Below, piece after piece: positions 23,494 through 32,786 of a stretch of DNA of 40,655 bases. Positions within the stretch are counted from its first letter, which is position 1, and each line of letters starts with the position of its first letter. The DNA is taken from contig CADCHG010000036.1 of the NCBI GenBank assembly GCA_902801155.1, positions 1-40,655 of the forward strand, read 5' to 3'. Origin of the DNA: an uncultured Prevotellaceae bacterium. Its GTDB lineage: Bacteria > Bacteroidota > Bacteroidia > Bacteroidales > Bacteroidaceae. The translations under genes and the position numbers were made by a program. The notes beneath the pieces were generated by a model. The model was not told the DNA's origin. It was given only the letters and a program-made list of their open reading frames with translations, and did no database searches.

Positions 23494-23581
23494 TACCATT
23501 ATAATACCATAATATTACCATAATAATACCATAATAATACCATAAACTATGGTAATATTAACGTAATTTAATGGTAACTTT
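23494..23581. repeat. 11-bp periodic palindromic array D
   Basis: Eight gapless 11-bp units: TACCATTATAA, TACCATAATAT, TACCATAATAA twice, TACCATAAACT, then ATGGTAATATT, AACGTAATTTA and ATGGTAACTTT. The core ACCAT turns into ATGGT at 23549. It is placed between the divergent promoters of the TlpA-like and 23667 genes, ending 12 nt before the latter's -33 box. Confidence 0.85.
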
Positions 23582-23592
23582 TTGGTTTTTTA

Positions 23593-23624
23593 TTTGGAAT
23601 ATCAAGGGATTTTCTGTATCTTTG
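23593..23624 (+). promoter_or_regulatory. Promoter of the 23667 gene (TTTG-N20-TATCTTTG)
   Basis: TTTG 23593-23596 and TATCTTTG 23617-23624 with 20 nt between, a full match. The ATG follows 43 nt later. Confidence 0.82.
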
Positions 23625-23666
23625 CAAAGAAATCAGATTGTTGAATGATTAAAATCCGAAAGAATT

Positions 23667-24500
23667 ATGGCTATACTTGAAAAAAATGGTGTTATTACTG
23701 GCTCTGTGGATGATGTGGTTTATAAAAACTACAACGGAAAGGTTGTGGTTTGTCGAAAGCAGACAACTTATCGTGATGCGAAGGCGGAAGGGCAGGTTGT
23801 GTATAGGGTTAAGATGCGCAACATACAGAATATCTATGCTTCGTTGAAGGAATCGCTGAGAGGAAACTTTCAGGATAAGACGGGGCGACAGACCGACTAT
23901 TCACGTTTCCAAGGCGTTAATATGCAAAAGCCTGCCGTATATCTGAACAAGAGTGAGGTTGCCATGAAAGCACAGGTTGTGGCTCCGTATATCGTTTCGT
24001 TCGGAACTCTTCCTCAGATAGAATATGAGCTAAAGGATAATATGCTCGTGACGGATATAAGTCTTGGGAATCTCACGATTACCCCAGATACTACGGTTTC
24101 AGAAATAACCCTCGCCATTGTGAAGAATAACGAGGGCTGGGAACTTGGAGATTGCCTTGAGTTCGTGGCTGTCAGACAGATGGAAGGGAAGACTCCAACC
24201 GCGAAATGTATCTTTGCGCATCTGGTACTCGACAAGAATAATACTGCCAAACTCTCTGAGGCTGTTGTTGTTCGTGATGCCAATCAGATAGAGCTTGGTT
24301 CAAGTGCCGGGGGCTTTCTTCAGATGAATGCTTCAGACAATGGCGGTTTTGCGATAATAAGGAAACGAATGGCAAGCAAGGGATTGTTGACTTCTTCACA
24401 GGAACTCGCTATCAAAAATCCGCTATTTGACCAATATCATAGCGACCAGCGAATGCAAAAGGCGTTGGACAGCTATGGGGTGAAGAGAGTGAAGGATTAA
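23667..24500 (+). CDS. Uncharacterised protein, possibly DUF6266-like
   Basis: A 277-residue cytoplasmic-looking protein without a signal peptide. The start MAILEKNGVITGSVDDVVYKN followed by NGKVVVCRKQ resembles the MAxxxxGxxGxxSGxVGxVV..W+G...R start of the DUF6266 family of Bacteroidetes, but I am not certain. The middle is beta-rich and the C-terminus (LLTSSQELAIKNPLFDQYHS) is polar. It has its own consensus promoter and no operon partner. The function is unknown. Confidence 0.65.
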   Translation: MAILEKNGVITGSVDDVVYKNYNGKVVVCRKQTTYRDAKAEGQVVYRVKMRNIQNIYASLKESLRGNFQDKTGRQTDYSRFQGVNMQKPAVYLNKSEVAMKAQVVAPYIVSFGTLPQIEYELKDNMLVTDISLGNLTITPDTTVSEITLAIVKNNEGWELGDCLEFVAVRQMEGKTPTAKCIFAHLVLDKNNTAKLSEAVVVRDANQIELGSSAGGFLQMNASDNGGFAIIRKRMASKGLLTSSQELAIKNPLFDQYHSDQRMQKALDSYGVKRVKD

Positions 24501-24795
24501 GAAATTAATATGAGGACGCGCCTTTGGTGCTGAACTGACAATAATTAACGTGAGCTCGCTGCCGAATTTGCACATTAGGTAAAAATTTGAAAATTAAAAA
24601 AGACTTGTAAGAGTTAAAAGAAGTTAAAGAGTTGTGGCTATTCTAACAAATCTTTATTTATATTAGGTAATTTCGGAAAATATTCGTACCTTTGCACCCC
24701 GAAACGCTTCAAAAAAGGTGTATTATGCCCTGATTGGAGTGTGTAATGTATTGAGTACAAATAAAATAATATAAATAAATTAAACAAATTAAATT
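24501..24795 (+). promoter_or_regulatory. str operon upstream region with -7 box TACCTTTG (24687-24694)
   Basis: The 295-bp gap holds AAGAGTTAAAAGAAG-type simple sequence at about 24605-24640 and a perfect TACCTTTG box at 24687-24694, 101 nt before rpsL. No TTTG is found 20 nt upstream. The transcript would carry a leader of about 95 nt. Confidence 0.6.
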
Positions 24796-25176
24796 ATGCC
24801 TACAATTCAACAATTGGTAAGAAAAGGCAGACAGGTACTTGTAGACAAGAGCAAGTCACCAGCTTTGGACTCATGTCCTCAGCGTCGCGGTGTGTGCGTG
24901 CGTGTGTATACAACTACCCCTAAGAAGCCTAATTCGGCTATGCGTAAGGTAGCCCGTGTTCGTCTCACAAACTCTAAGGAGGTTAACTCTTACATTCCAG
25001 GTGAGGGTCACAATCTTCAGGAGCACTCAATCGTACTTGTACGTGGTGGTCGTGTAAAGGACCTTCCAGGTGTACGTTATCACATCGTTCGCGGTACTCT
25101 TGATACTGCCGGTGTTGCTAACCGCACACAGCGTCGTTCTAAGTACGGTGCTAAGCGTCCAAAGGCTAAGAAGTAA
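24796..25176 (+). CDS. rpsL: 30S ribosomal protein S12
   Basis: Decoding-centre protein of 126 residues. [12 protein letters not shown] and [11 protein letters not shown] carry the two lysines whose mutation gives streptomycin resistance, and both are present in the sensitive form. The Asp in KDLPG is the usual RimO methylthiolation site. First gene of the str operon; a hairpin follows before rpsG. Confidence 0.98.
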   Translation: MPTIQQLVRKGRQVLVDKSKSPALDSCPQRRGVCVRVYTTTPKKPNSAMRKVARVRLTNSKEVNSYIPGEGHNLQEHSIVLVRGGRVKDLPGVRYHIVRGTLDTAGVANRTQRRSKYGAKRPKAKK

Positions 25177-25187
25177 TAGCCAATACC

Positions 25188-25240
25188 ACCATTTGCCATT
25201 TGCATAGTTGAATGGCAAATGGTAGTTTTATTTTTCTTTT
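25188..25240 (+). terminator. Hairpin after rpsL
   Basis: ACCATTTGCCATT (25188-25200) pairs perfectly with AATGGCAAATGGT (25211-25223), followed by AGTTTTATTTTTCTTTT. It has the form of a rho-independent terminator but sits inside the str operon, so it may lower readthrough into rpsG and fusA. No clear promoter box is seen before rpsG. Confidence 0.75.
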
Positions 25241-25407
25241 AGTGCAAGAAATTGTACGCAAGTACATATATATATATAATGTACATTTAACATCATTTTG
25301 CTGGAGATTTGTTATTAGTGACGGTTGAGTAAATGCTCTGGAGAGAGCGTTGAAGACAAGGAAACAGACAGCCCCCAAGCAGAATTTAAAATTTTTCAAA
25401 CAACAAA

Positions 25408-25884
25408 ATGAGAAAAGCAAAACCAAAGAAGCGCGTGGTCCTTCCAGACCCAGTCTTCAATGACAAGAAAGTGTCAAAGTTCGTTAACCATCTTATGTTC
25501 GATGGTAAGAAGAACACATCTTACGAAATCTTCTATGCTGCCCTTGAGACAGTCAAGGAAAAGATGGCAAACGAGGAGAAGTCTGCTCTTGAGATTTGGA
25601 AGCAGGCACTCGACAACATCACTCCACAGGTTGAGGTAAAGAGCCGCCGTATCGGTGGTGCTACTTTCCAGGTTCCAATGGAAATCCGTGCTGACCGTAA
25701 GGAGTCTATTTCAATGAAGAATATGATCATCTTCGCTCGTAAGCGTGGTGGTAAGGGTATGGCTGACAAGCTCGCTGCTGAGATCATGGATGCATACAAC
25801 AACCAGGGTGGTGCTTTCAAGCGTAAGGAGGATATGCACCGTATGGCTGAGGCTAACCGTGCATTTGCACATTTCCGTTTCTAA
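25408..25884 (+). CDS. rpsG: 30S ribosomal protein S7
   Basis: Primary 16S-binding protein of the 30S head, 158 residues. [32 protein letters not shown] and the C-terminal [13 protein letters not shown] are characteristic. The 231-bp gap after rpsL holds a terminator-like hairpin and an AT-rich palindrome (about 25259-25284). It lies 20 bp before fusA. Confidence 0.98.
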   Translation: MRKAKPKKRVVLPDPVFNDKKVSKFVNHLMFDGKKNTSYEIFYAALETVKEKMANEEKSALEIWKQALDNITPQVEVKSRRIGGATFQVPMEIRADRKESISMKNMIIFARKRGGKGMADKLAAEIMDAYNNQGGAFKRKEDMHRMAEANRAFAHFRF

Positions 25885-25904
25885 TTAAATGAGGAGATAA
25901 AGAA

Positions 25905-28050
25905 ATGGCAAAGCATGATCTTCATTTGACCCGTAACATCGGTATTATGGCTCACATTGATGCTGGTAAGACAACCACATCAGAGCGTATTCTTTTCTAT
26001 ACAGGTAAGACCCACAAGATTGGTGAGGTGCACGAAGGTGGCGCTACCATGGACTGGATGGCTCAGGAGCAGGAGCGTGGTATCACTATCACATCTGCTG
26101 CTACGACCTGTTTCTGGAAGTATAACGGTAATCAGTACAAGATTAACCTTATCGATACTCCGGGACACGTTGACTTCACAGCTGAGGTAGAGCGTTCACT
26201 CCGCGTACTCGACGGTGCAGTTGCAACATACTGTGCAGTAGGTGGTGTTGAGCCACAGTCTGAGACCGTATGGCGTCAGGCTGACAAGTACAATGTTCCT
26301 CGTATCGGCTACGTTAACAAGATGGACCGTTCAGGTGCTAACTTCTTCGACGTAGTATCTCAGATGAGAGAGGTTCTCGGCGCTAACCCAGTTGCCCTCT
26401 GTGTTCCAATCGGCAATCGGCGCAGAGGAAAGCTTCAAGGGTCTCGTTGACCTCATCAAGATGAAGGCTATCCTTTGGCATGATGAGACAATGGGTGCTG
26501 ACTATGACGTAGAGGATATTCCTGCTGATCTCGTTGACGAGTGCAACGAGTGGCGTGACAAGCTCCTCGAGTCAGCTTCTGAGTTCGACGAGGATCTTAT
26601 GATGAAGTATCTCGATGGTGATCTTGACAGCATCACAGAAGAGGAAATCATCGCAGCTCTCCGTAAGGGTACTCTCGAGTTGAAGTGTGTTCCTATGCTC
26701 TGCGGTTCTTCATTCAAGAACAAGGGTGTACAGACAATGCTCGACTATGTTTGTGCTCTTCTTCCTTCTCCACTTGACAACGAGGAGGTTATCGGTACAG
26801 AGGTTATCGGTACAGAGCCAGGTGACGAGAGCGTAGAGGTTAAGTTCAAGGCTACTGAGGACGATCCAACAGCTGCTCTCGCATTCAAGATCGCTACAGA
26901 CCCATACGTAGGTCGTCTCGTATTCTTCCGCGTTTACTCAGGTAAGGTTGAGGCTGGTTCTTACGTATTCAACCCACGTTCTGGTAAGAAGGAGCGCGTA
27001 AGCCGTCTGTTCCAGATGCACTCAAACAAGCAGAACCCAGTTGACGTTATTGCTGCTGGTGATATCGGTTCTGGCGTAGGCTTCAAGGATATCCGTACAG
27101 GTGATACACTTTGTGACGAGGAGCACCCAATCGTACTCGAGTCAATGACATTCCCTGATACTGTGATCTCTATCGCAGTTGAGCCAAAGTCTCAGGCTGA
27201 CGTTGCTAAGCTTGACAACGGTCTTGCTAAGCTCGCTGAGGAGGACCCAACATTCACAGTTCGTACTGATGAGCAGAGCGGTCAGACCGTTATCTCTGGT
27301 ATGGGTGAGCTTCACCTCGATATCATCATCGACCGTCTGAAGCGTGAGTTCAAGGTAGAATGTAATCAGGGTAAGCCACAGGTTAACTACAAGGAGGCTA
27401 TCACACGTGAGGTTAACCTCCGTGAGGTTTACAAGAAGCAGTCTGGTGGTCGTGGTAAGTTCGCTGACATCATCGTTAACATCGGTCCTAAGGACGAGGA
27501 CTACAAGGAGGGCGACCTTCAGTTCATCAACGAGGTTAAGGGTGGTAACGTTCCTAAGGAGTTCATCCCAGCAGTTCAGAAGGGCTTCGAGGATTGCCTG
27601 AAGAACGGTGTACTCGGCGGTTATCCTGTAACTGGTCTGAAGGTTACTCTTCTCGATGGTAGCTTCCACCCAGTTGACTCTGACCAGCTCTCATTCGAGC
27701 TCGCTGCTCGTAACGCATTCAAGAACGCTTGTCCTAAGGCAGGTCCAGTTCTCATGGAGCCTATCATGAAGGTAGAGGTTGTAACTCCAGAGGAGAGCAT
27801 GGGTGACGTTATCGGTGACTTGAACAAGCGTCGTGGTATGGTTCAGGGTATGGACGATGCTCGTAGCGGTGCTAAGATCGTTAAGGCAATGGTTCCACTG
27901 GCAGAGATGTTCGGTTATGTAACAGCTCTCCGTACCATCACTTCAGGTCGTGCTACTTCTTCAATGGAGTATGATCACCACGAGGCAGTTTCTAGCTCAA
28001 TCGCTAAGGCTATCCTCGAGGAGAACAAGGGTCGCGCAGATCTCGTGTAA
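25905..28050 (+). pseudogene. fusA: Elongation factor G, frameshifted by a 7-bp duplication
   Basis: EF-G drives ribosomal translocation with GTP. The first frame (25905-26450) has G1 [10 protein letters not shown]2 [11 protein letters not shown]3 DTPGHVDF and G4 NKMD, then breaks after VPIG (codon 170). AATCGGC is repeated exactly (26408-26414, 26415-26421); removing one copy joins VPIG to [11 protein letters not shown] and gives one 712-residue frame to 28050, including G5 GSSFKNKG and domains II-V without further damage. A 15-bp in-frame repeat (EVIGT twice, 26785-26814) lies further on. fusA is normally essential, so this may be an assembly error, or a recent lesion covered by a second EF-G gene. 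Confidence 0.9.
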
Positions 28051-28160
28051 GAAACTCTTTCGCGGAAACGCGAGAAACAATAATGAGGAGTCCGTGAGCA
28101 AATGACTCTTTGCGGACTTCTCTCACTCTCTTTTATTAACATTATTAAATTATTAAAATT

Positions 28161-28466
28161 ATGAGTCAGAAAATCCGTATCAAGCTGAAGTCATACGACC
28201 ACAAGTTAGTTGACAAGTCAGCAGAGAAGATCGTAAAGGCTGTTAAGGCTACTGGTGCTATCGTAAGCGGTCCAATTCCACTTCCAACTCACAAGCGTAT
28301 CTTCACCGTTAACCGTTCTACATTCGTTAACAAGAAGAGCCGTGAGCAGTTCCAGCTTTCAGACTTCAAGCGCCTTATCGACATCTACAGTTCTACAACA
28401 AAGACTATCGACGCACTTATGAAGCTCGAGCTTCCTTCAGGTGTTGAGGTAGAGATCAAGGTGTAG
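28161..28466 (+). CDS. rpsJ: 30S ribosomal protein S10
   Basis: 101 residues, starting [20 protein letters not shown], with [17 protein letters not shown] in the middle. It serves both in the 30S head and, as NusE, in transcription antitermination. It lies at the end of the str operon: the 110-bp spacer after fusA has paired AGTCCG/CGGACT segments (about 28099-28122), and a strong terminator follows. Confidence 0.97.
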   Translation: MSQKIRIKLKSYDHKLVDKSAEKIVKAVKATGAIVSGPIPLPTHKRIFTVNRSTFVNKKSREQFQLSDFKRLIDIYSSTTKTIDALMKLELPSGVEVEIKV

Positions 28467-28489
28467 TTTCTAGAAAACACTTATAGATA

Positions 28490-28526
28490 AAAATCCGGTC
28501 TGTTTTTGCAGGCTGGATTTTTTTGT
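28490..28526 (+). terminator. Terminator between rpsJ and rplC
   Basis: AAAATCCGGTCTG (28490-28502) pairs with CAGGCTGGATTTT (28509-28521), a 13-bp stem with two wobbles, followed by a T run. It separates rpsJ from the following ribosomal genes. Confidence 0.85.
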
Positions 28527-28557
28527 TAAATAATTTTGTAAAATAATTCGTAAAAAA

Positions 28558-28589
28558 TTTGCGTAATTCATTAATTATTAGTACCTTTG
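28558..28589 (+). promoter_or_regulatory. S10/spc operon promoter (TTTG-N20-TACCTTTG)
   Basis: TTTG 28558-28561 and TACCTTTG 28582-28589 with exactly 20 nt between. It is the only full promoter seen before the run rplC to rpsM, apart from possible internal sites. Confidence 0.85.
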
Positions 28590-28763
28590 CACCCGGAAAG
28601 GCGAAATTTGCGCTGGAAAAACCTCGGTTTTATCTATCAACTCGCTGAATAAGAACGCTTTAGGGCGGTCTTTTTTCGTGTGTGTGCAAACGGAGCGCTT
28701 CCAAGAACAGAGTGTAATAAAAACAAATTTAACAAAACAATATTTTTAAACATTTAAATTGAA
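28590..28763 (+). promoter_or_regulatory. Structured 5' leader of rplC operon
   Basis: About 165 nt of untranslated leader. AAGAACGC and GGGCGGTCTT (28648-28672) can form an imperfect hairpin just before a TTTTTT run, an attenuator-like shape. In E. coli, L4 represses its own operon through an S10 leader; whether this leader does the same is an inference. Confidence 0.4.
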
Positions 28764-29378
28764 ATGCCAGGATTAATTGGAAGAAAAATCGGAATGACAT
28801 CCGTTTTCAGTGCCGACGGTAAGAATATACCGTGCACTGTTATCGAAGCTGGTCCTTGTGTTGTTACTCAGGTTAAGACCGTCGAGAAGGACGGTTATAA
28901 GGCTGTTCAGCTCGGCTTTGCAGAGGCAAAGGAGAGCCGCACAACAAAGCCTATGATGGGTATCTTCAAGAAGGCAGGCACAACACCTAAAAAGCACTTG
29001 GCCGAGTTCAAGTTTGACGAGGAGTATAACCTCGGTGACACTATCTCTGTGGAGATTTTCAATGACGCTCAGTTTGTTGACGTTGTTGGTACTTCAAAGG
29101 GTAAGGGTTTTCAGGGCGTTGTGAAGCGCCATGGTTTCGGCGGTGTAGGTCAGGCTACACACGGTCAGGACGACCGTCTGCGTAAGCCAGGTTCTATCGG
29201 TGCTTGTTCTTATCCAGCAAAAGTATTCAAGGGTATGCGTATGGGTGGCCATATGGGTAACGAGCGTGTTACCACTCAGAACCTTCGTGTGTTAAAAGTA
29301 ATTCCAGAGAGCAATCTCCTTATCATTAAGGGTTCTGTAGCTGGATGTAATGGTTCAACCCTCTTAATTCAGAAGTAA
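28764..29378 (+). CDS. rplC: 50S ribosomal protein L3
   Basis: 204 residues. [15 protein letters not shown], then the conserved loop near the peptidyl transferase centre, [15 protein letters not shown] and [18 protein letters not shown]. First gene after the new promoter. Its TAA overlaps the rplD ATG by one base (TAATG), implying coupled translation. Confidence 0.98.
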   Translation: MPGLIGRKIGMTSVFSADGKNIPCTVIEAGPCVVTQVKTVEKDGYKAVQLGFAEAKESRTTKPMMGIFKKAGTTPKKHLAEFKFDEEYNLGDTISVEIFNDAQFVDVVGTSKGKGFQGVVKRHGFGGVGQATHGQDDRLRKPGSIGACSYPAKVFKGMRMGGHMGNERVTTQNLRVLKVIPESNLLIIKGSVAGCNGSTLLIQK

Positions 29379-30007
29379 TGGAAGCTAGCGTATTAAATAT
29401 CAATGGTCAGGAGACCGGACGTAAGGTTGTCCTGAATGATGCGATCTACGCAATCGAGCCAAACGATCACGTTCTCTACCTCGACGTTAAGCAGTATCTC
29501 GCTAACCAGCGTCAGGGTACAGCAAAGTCAAAGGAGCGCAGCGAGATGTCTGGTTCTACACGTAAGCTTGGTCGTCAGAAGGGCGGCGGCGGCGCACGTC
29601 GTGGTGATATCAACTCTCCAGTACTCGTAGGCGGTGGCCGTGTGTTCGGTCCTAAGCCACGCGACTATCGTTTCAAGCTCAACAAGAAGGTTAAGACTCT
29701 TGCACGTAAGAGCGCTCTTTCTTACAAGGCTCAGGAGAACGGCATCATCGTAGTTGAGGATTTCTCATTCGAGGCTCCAAAGACAAAGGAGTTCCTGAAC
29801 GTAGTAAAGAATCTCAACGTTGCAGATAAGAAGGTTCTTCTCGTAGTGCCAGAAGTTAATAAGAATGTTTATCTGTCAGCACGCAATCTCCAGAAGGCAG
29901 AGGTTATGACTGCAAACACCATCAATGCATACAAGGTGCTCAATGCAGACGTAGTCGTTGTTTCTGAGAAGTCAGTACAGGTAATCGACGAGATTTTAAC
30001 AAAGTAA
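29378..30007 (+). CDS. rplD: 50S ribosomal protein L4
   Basis: 209 residues. The tunnel loop is visible as [18 protein letters not shown], followed by [13 protein letters not shown]. Globular C-terminus with [15 protein letters not shown]. Starts within the rplC stop codon. A candidate for autogenous control through the leader at 28590. Confidence 0.97.
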   Translation: MEASVLNINGQETGRKVVLNDAIYAIEPNDHVLYLDVKQYLANQRQGTAKSKERSEMSGSTRKLGRQKGGGGARRGDINSPVLVGGGRVFGPKPRDYRFKLNKKVKTLARKSALSYKAQENGIIVVEDFSFEAPKTKEFLNVVKNLNVADKKVLLVVPEVNKNVYLSARNLQKAEVMTANTINAYKVLNADVVVVSEKSVQVIDEILTK

Positions 30008-30027
30008 ACTTATAGGAGACACAAAAT

Positions 30028-30462
30028 ATGACATTTATCATTAAGCCTATTGTTACTGAAAAGATGACAAAGGTCACCGAAAAGTCTTCTGCAGATAAGA
30101 AAGTCGTAGTTCCTGCTAATCGTGCTGAGGCTAAGGGTGCAACTGAGGAGAAGATCTCCTATACAGTAAAGAAGAATGGACAGGAAATCAAAAAGGAAAA
30201 GACTGTCTATTCATACACAAAGCCTGCACAGGCAAAGTATGGCTTCCTTGTAAAGCCTGAGGCAAATAAGCTTCAGATCAAGGCTGAGATAGAAGCTCGT
30301 TACAATGTTACAGTTGAGGACGTTAATACAATGAACTACGCTGGTAAGCGTTCTGCTCGTTATACAAAGGCAGGTCTTATCAAGGGTCAGAAGAATGACG
30401 TCAAGAAAGCTATCGTCACTCTTAAGGCTGGCGAGGAAATTGATTTTTATAGCAATATTTAA
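30028..30462 (+). CDS. rplW: 50S ribosomal protein L23 with internal insertion
   Basis: L23 lies at the tunnel exit, where trigger factor and SRP dock. It is 144 residues here against about 96-100 usually. The start MTFIIKPIVTEKMTKVTEK and the end from YGFLVKPEANKLQIKAEIEA to DFYSNI match ordinary Bacteroidales L23. Between them is a Lys/Glu-rich insertion of about 48 residues (20-68, with VVVPANRAEAKGATEEKISY). The frame is uninterrupted, so this is an expansion, not an error. Near SD: AGGAG 9 nt before ATG. Confidence 0.95.
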   Translation: MTFIIKPIVTEKMTKVTEKSSADKKVVVPANRAEAKGATEEKISYTVKKNGQEIKKEKTVYSYTKPAQAKYGFLVKPEANKLQIKAEIEARYNVTVEDVNTMNYAGKRSARYTKAGLIKGQKNDVKKAIVTLKAGEEIDFYSNI

Positions 30463-30470
30463 TATAAGAA

Positions 30471-31298
30471 ATGGCAGTACGTAAATTAAAGCCAGTTACC
30501 CCTGGTCAAAGACACAAAGTTATTGGCACGTTCGAGGATATTACTGCATCCGTGCCAGAGAAGTCTCTCGTTTACGGTAAGCGTTCTACCGGCGGTCGTA
30601 ATAACACCGGTAAGATGACCGTTCGCTACATTGGTGGTGGTCACAAGAAGAAGTATCGTCTTATCGACTTCAAGCGTGAGAAGGATGGTGTTCCTGCTGT
30701 AGTAAAGACAATCGAGTATGATCCAAACCGTTCAGCTCGCATCGCGCTTCTTTTCTACGCAGATGGTGAAAAACGTTACATTATTGCTCCAAACGGACTT
30801 AAGGTGGGTACAACGGTTATGTCTGGTGCAGAAGCAGTTCCTGAGGTAGGTAACTGTCTTCCACTTGCAAATATTCCTGTAGGTACCGTTATCCACAACA
30901 TCGAGCTTCGCCCAGGTCAGGGTGCGCTCCTCGTTCGTTCGGCTGGTAATTTCGCTCAGTTGACTTCTCGTGAAGGCAGTTACTGTGTAATCAAGCTCCC
31001 TTCTGGTGAAACTCGCCAGATTCTGAGTGCTTGTAAGGCTACTGTTGGTGCTGTAGGTAACTCTGACCACGCTCTTGAGCAGTCTGGTAAGGCAGGTCGC
31101 TCTCGCTGGTTGGGTCAGCGTCCTCACAACCGTGGCGTTGTTATGAACCCTGTAGATCACCCAATGGGTGGTGGTGAGGGCCGTCAGTCAGGTGGTCACC
31201 CACGTTCACGTAAGGGTCTGTACGCTAAGGGTCTCAAGACTCGTGCACCTAAGAAGCTTTCAAATAAGTACATCATTGAAAGAGCTAACAAGAAGTAA
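30471..31298 (+). CDS. rplB: 50S ribosomal protein L2
   Basis: 275 residues; needed for subunit joining and peptidyl transfer. [35 protein letters not shown] and the C-terminal [14 protein letters not shown], where E. coli has HPHGGG. The Met form is, as I recall it, usual in Bacteroidales. 8 bp after rplW. Confidence 0.98.
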   Translation: MAVRKLKPVTPGQRHKVIGTFEDITASVPEKSLVYGKRSTGGRNNTGKMTVRYIGGGHKKKYRLIDFKREKDGVPAVVKTIEYDPNRSARIALLFYADGEKRYIIAPNGLKVGTTVMSGAEAVPEVGNCLPLANIPVGTVIHNIELRPGQGALLVRSAGNFAQLTSREGSYCVIKLPSGETRQILSACKATVGAVGNSDHALEQSGKAGRSRWLGQRPHNRGVVMNPVDHPMGGGEGRQSGGHPRSRKGLYAKGLKTRAPKKLSNKYIIERANKK

Positions 31299-31321
31299 TT
31301 AACTCAAAACGAAAAGAAATT

Positions 31322-31588
31322 ATGAGTCGTTCACTTAAAAAAGGTCCATATATCAACGTTTCTCTCGAGAAGAAGATTCTCGCAATGAATGAGAGCGGAA
31401 AGAAGACCGTAGTTAAGACTTGGGCAAGAGCTTCAGTTATCTCTCCTGACTTCGTAGGTCACACTGTAGCTGTCCACAACGGTAACAAATTCATCCCTGT
31501 CTATGTAACTGAAAACATGGTTGGTCACAAGCTCGGTGAGTTCTCTCCAACACGTCGCTTCGGTGGACACGCTGGTAACAAGCGCTAA
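31322..31588 (+). CDS. rpsS: 30S ribosomal protein S19
   Basis: 88 residues, [19 protein letters not shown], with [20 protein letters not shown] and [16 protein letters not shown]. Contacts S13 in the 30S head. Normal length; 23 bp after rplB. Confidence 0.98.
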   Translation: MSRSLKKGPYINVSLEKKILAMNESGKKTVVKTWARASVISPDFVGHTVAVHNGNKFIPVYVTENMVGHKLGEFSPTRRFGGHAGNKR

Positions 31589-31624
31589 GACAGGTCCATA
31601 ACCATTTAAATTTATAGAAATATA

Positions 31625-32029
31625 ATGGGAGCAAGAAAACATATTGCGGCTGAAAACAGAAAAGCAGCCAAGAAATCATTATACTTTGCCAAGCTCGTTG
31701 GCGTTCCTTCTTCTCCACGTAAAATGCGCTACGTAGTGGACATGATCCGTGGCATGGAGGTTAATCGCGCTCTTGGCGTACTCCGTTTCTCAAAGAAGGC
31801 AGCATCTGCTGACGTTGAGAAGCTTCTTCGCTCAGCTATCGCAAACTGGGAAGCTAAGAACGAGCGTAAGGCAGAAGACGGTGAACTCTATATCTCTAAG
31901 GTGTTCGTCGATGAGGGCGTAACCTTGAAGCGTATGAGACCTGCACCTCAGGGTCGTGGCTATCGCATCCGTAAGCGTAGCAACCACGTTACTCTGTTTG
32001 TTGATACCAAAACTAATGAAGATAAATAA
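31625..32029 (+). CDS. rplV: 50S ribosomal protein L22
   Basis: 134 residues. The long beta hairpin that lines the exit tunnel is seen as [21 protein letters not shown]-terminus [18 protein letters not shown] is of Bacteroidales type. No macrolide-resistance indel is apparent in the loop. Confidence 0.97.
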   Translation: MGARKHIAAENRKAAKKSLYFAKLVGVPSSPRKMRYVVDMIRGMEVNRALGVLRFSKKAASADVEKLLRSAIANWEAKNERKAEDGELYISKVFVDEGVTLKRMRPAPQGRGYRIRKRSNHVTLFVDTKTNEDK

Positions 32030-32037
32030 AGAATAGA

Positions 32038-32769
32038 ATGGGACAGAAAGTTAATCCAATAGCAAACCGACTCGGTATTATCCGTGGCTGGGATTCAAAT
32101 TGGTTCGGTGGTAAGAACTTCGGTGACAACCTCGCAGAGGACCTCAAGATCCGTAAGTATCTTAACGAGCGTCTCGCTAAGGCCAGCGTAAGCCGTATCG
32201 TCATCGAGCGTACTTTGAAACTCGTTACTATTACTATTTGCACAGCCCGTCCGGGTATCGTCATTGGTAAGGGTGGTCAGGATGTTGACAAGTTGAAGGA
32301 AGAGCTGAAGAAGCTTTACAAGAAGGAGATTCAGATCAATATCTTCGAAGTCAAGAAGCCTGAGCTCGACGCTAACATCGTTGCAAACTCAATCGCTCGC
32401 CAGGTAGAGGGCAAGATTGCTTATCGTCGTGCAATCAAGATGGCTATCCAGAACACTATGCGTGCTGGTGCCGAGGGCATCAAGGTTCAGATCTCAGGTC
32501 GTCTCAACGGTGCTGAAATCGCTCGCGCAGAGATGTTGAAGGAGGGTCGTACTCCTCTGCACACATTCCGTGCAGACATCGATTACTGTAAGGCTGAGGC
32601 TCTCACAAAGGTAGGTCTCCTTGGTATCAAGGTTTGGATTTGCCGTGGTGAGGTTTACGGTGACCGTGATCTCACTCCTAATTTCTCACAGGAGAAGCAG
32701 AACAATGGTCGCTCAAACAACAATCGTGGCAATGGTCGCGGTAATCGTAAGAGAAACAATAACCGTTAA
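32038..32769 (+). CDS. rpsC: 30S ribosomal protein S3
   Basis: 243 residues. N-terminal KH domain with the GXXG loop in [15 protein letters not shown], then the S3 C-terminal domain ([32 protein letters not shown]). A low-complexity Asn/Arg/Gly tail of about 25 residues (from [15 protein letters not shown] to the end) is longer than in E. coli. 8 bp after rplV. Confidence 0.97.
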   Translation: MGQKVNPIANRLGIIRGWDSNWFGGKNFGDNLAEDLKIRKYLNERLAKASVSRIVIERTLKLVTITICTARPGIVIGKGGQDVDKLKEELKKLYKKEIQINIFEVKKPELDANIVANSIARQVEGKIAYRRAIKMAIQNTMRAGAEGIKVQISGRLNGAEIARAEMLKEGRTPLHTFRADIDYCKAEALTKVGLLGIKVWICRGEVYGDRDLTPNFSQEKQNNGRSNNNRGNGRGNRKRNNNR

Positions 32770-32786
32770 AAAAGTAAGAAGCTAAC

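Noticed and set aside
23494-23581. Possible CRISPR array
   Set aside because: Units are 11 bp without spacers and change orientation at the centre; there are no cas genes nearby.
26392-28050. The second part of fusA as an independent gene starting at ATG 26392
   Set aside because: The first residues (MPSVFQSA) are out-of-frame EF-G sequence; removing the 7-bp duplication makes one continuous EF-G.
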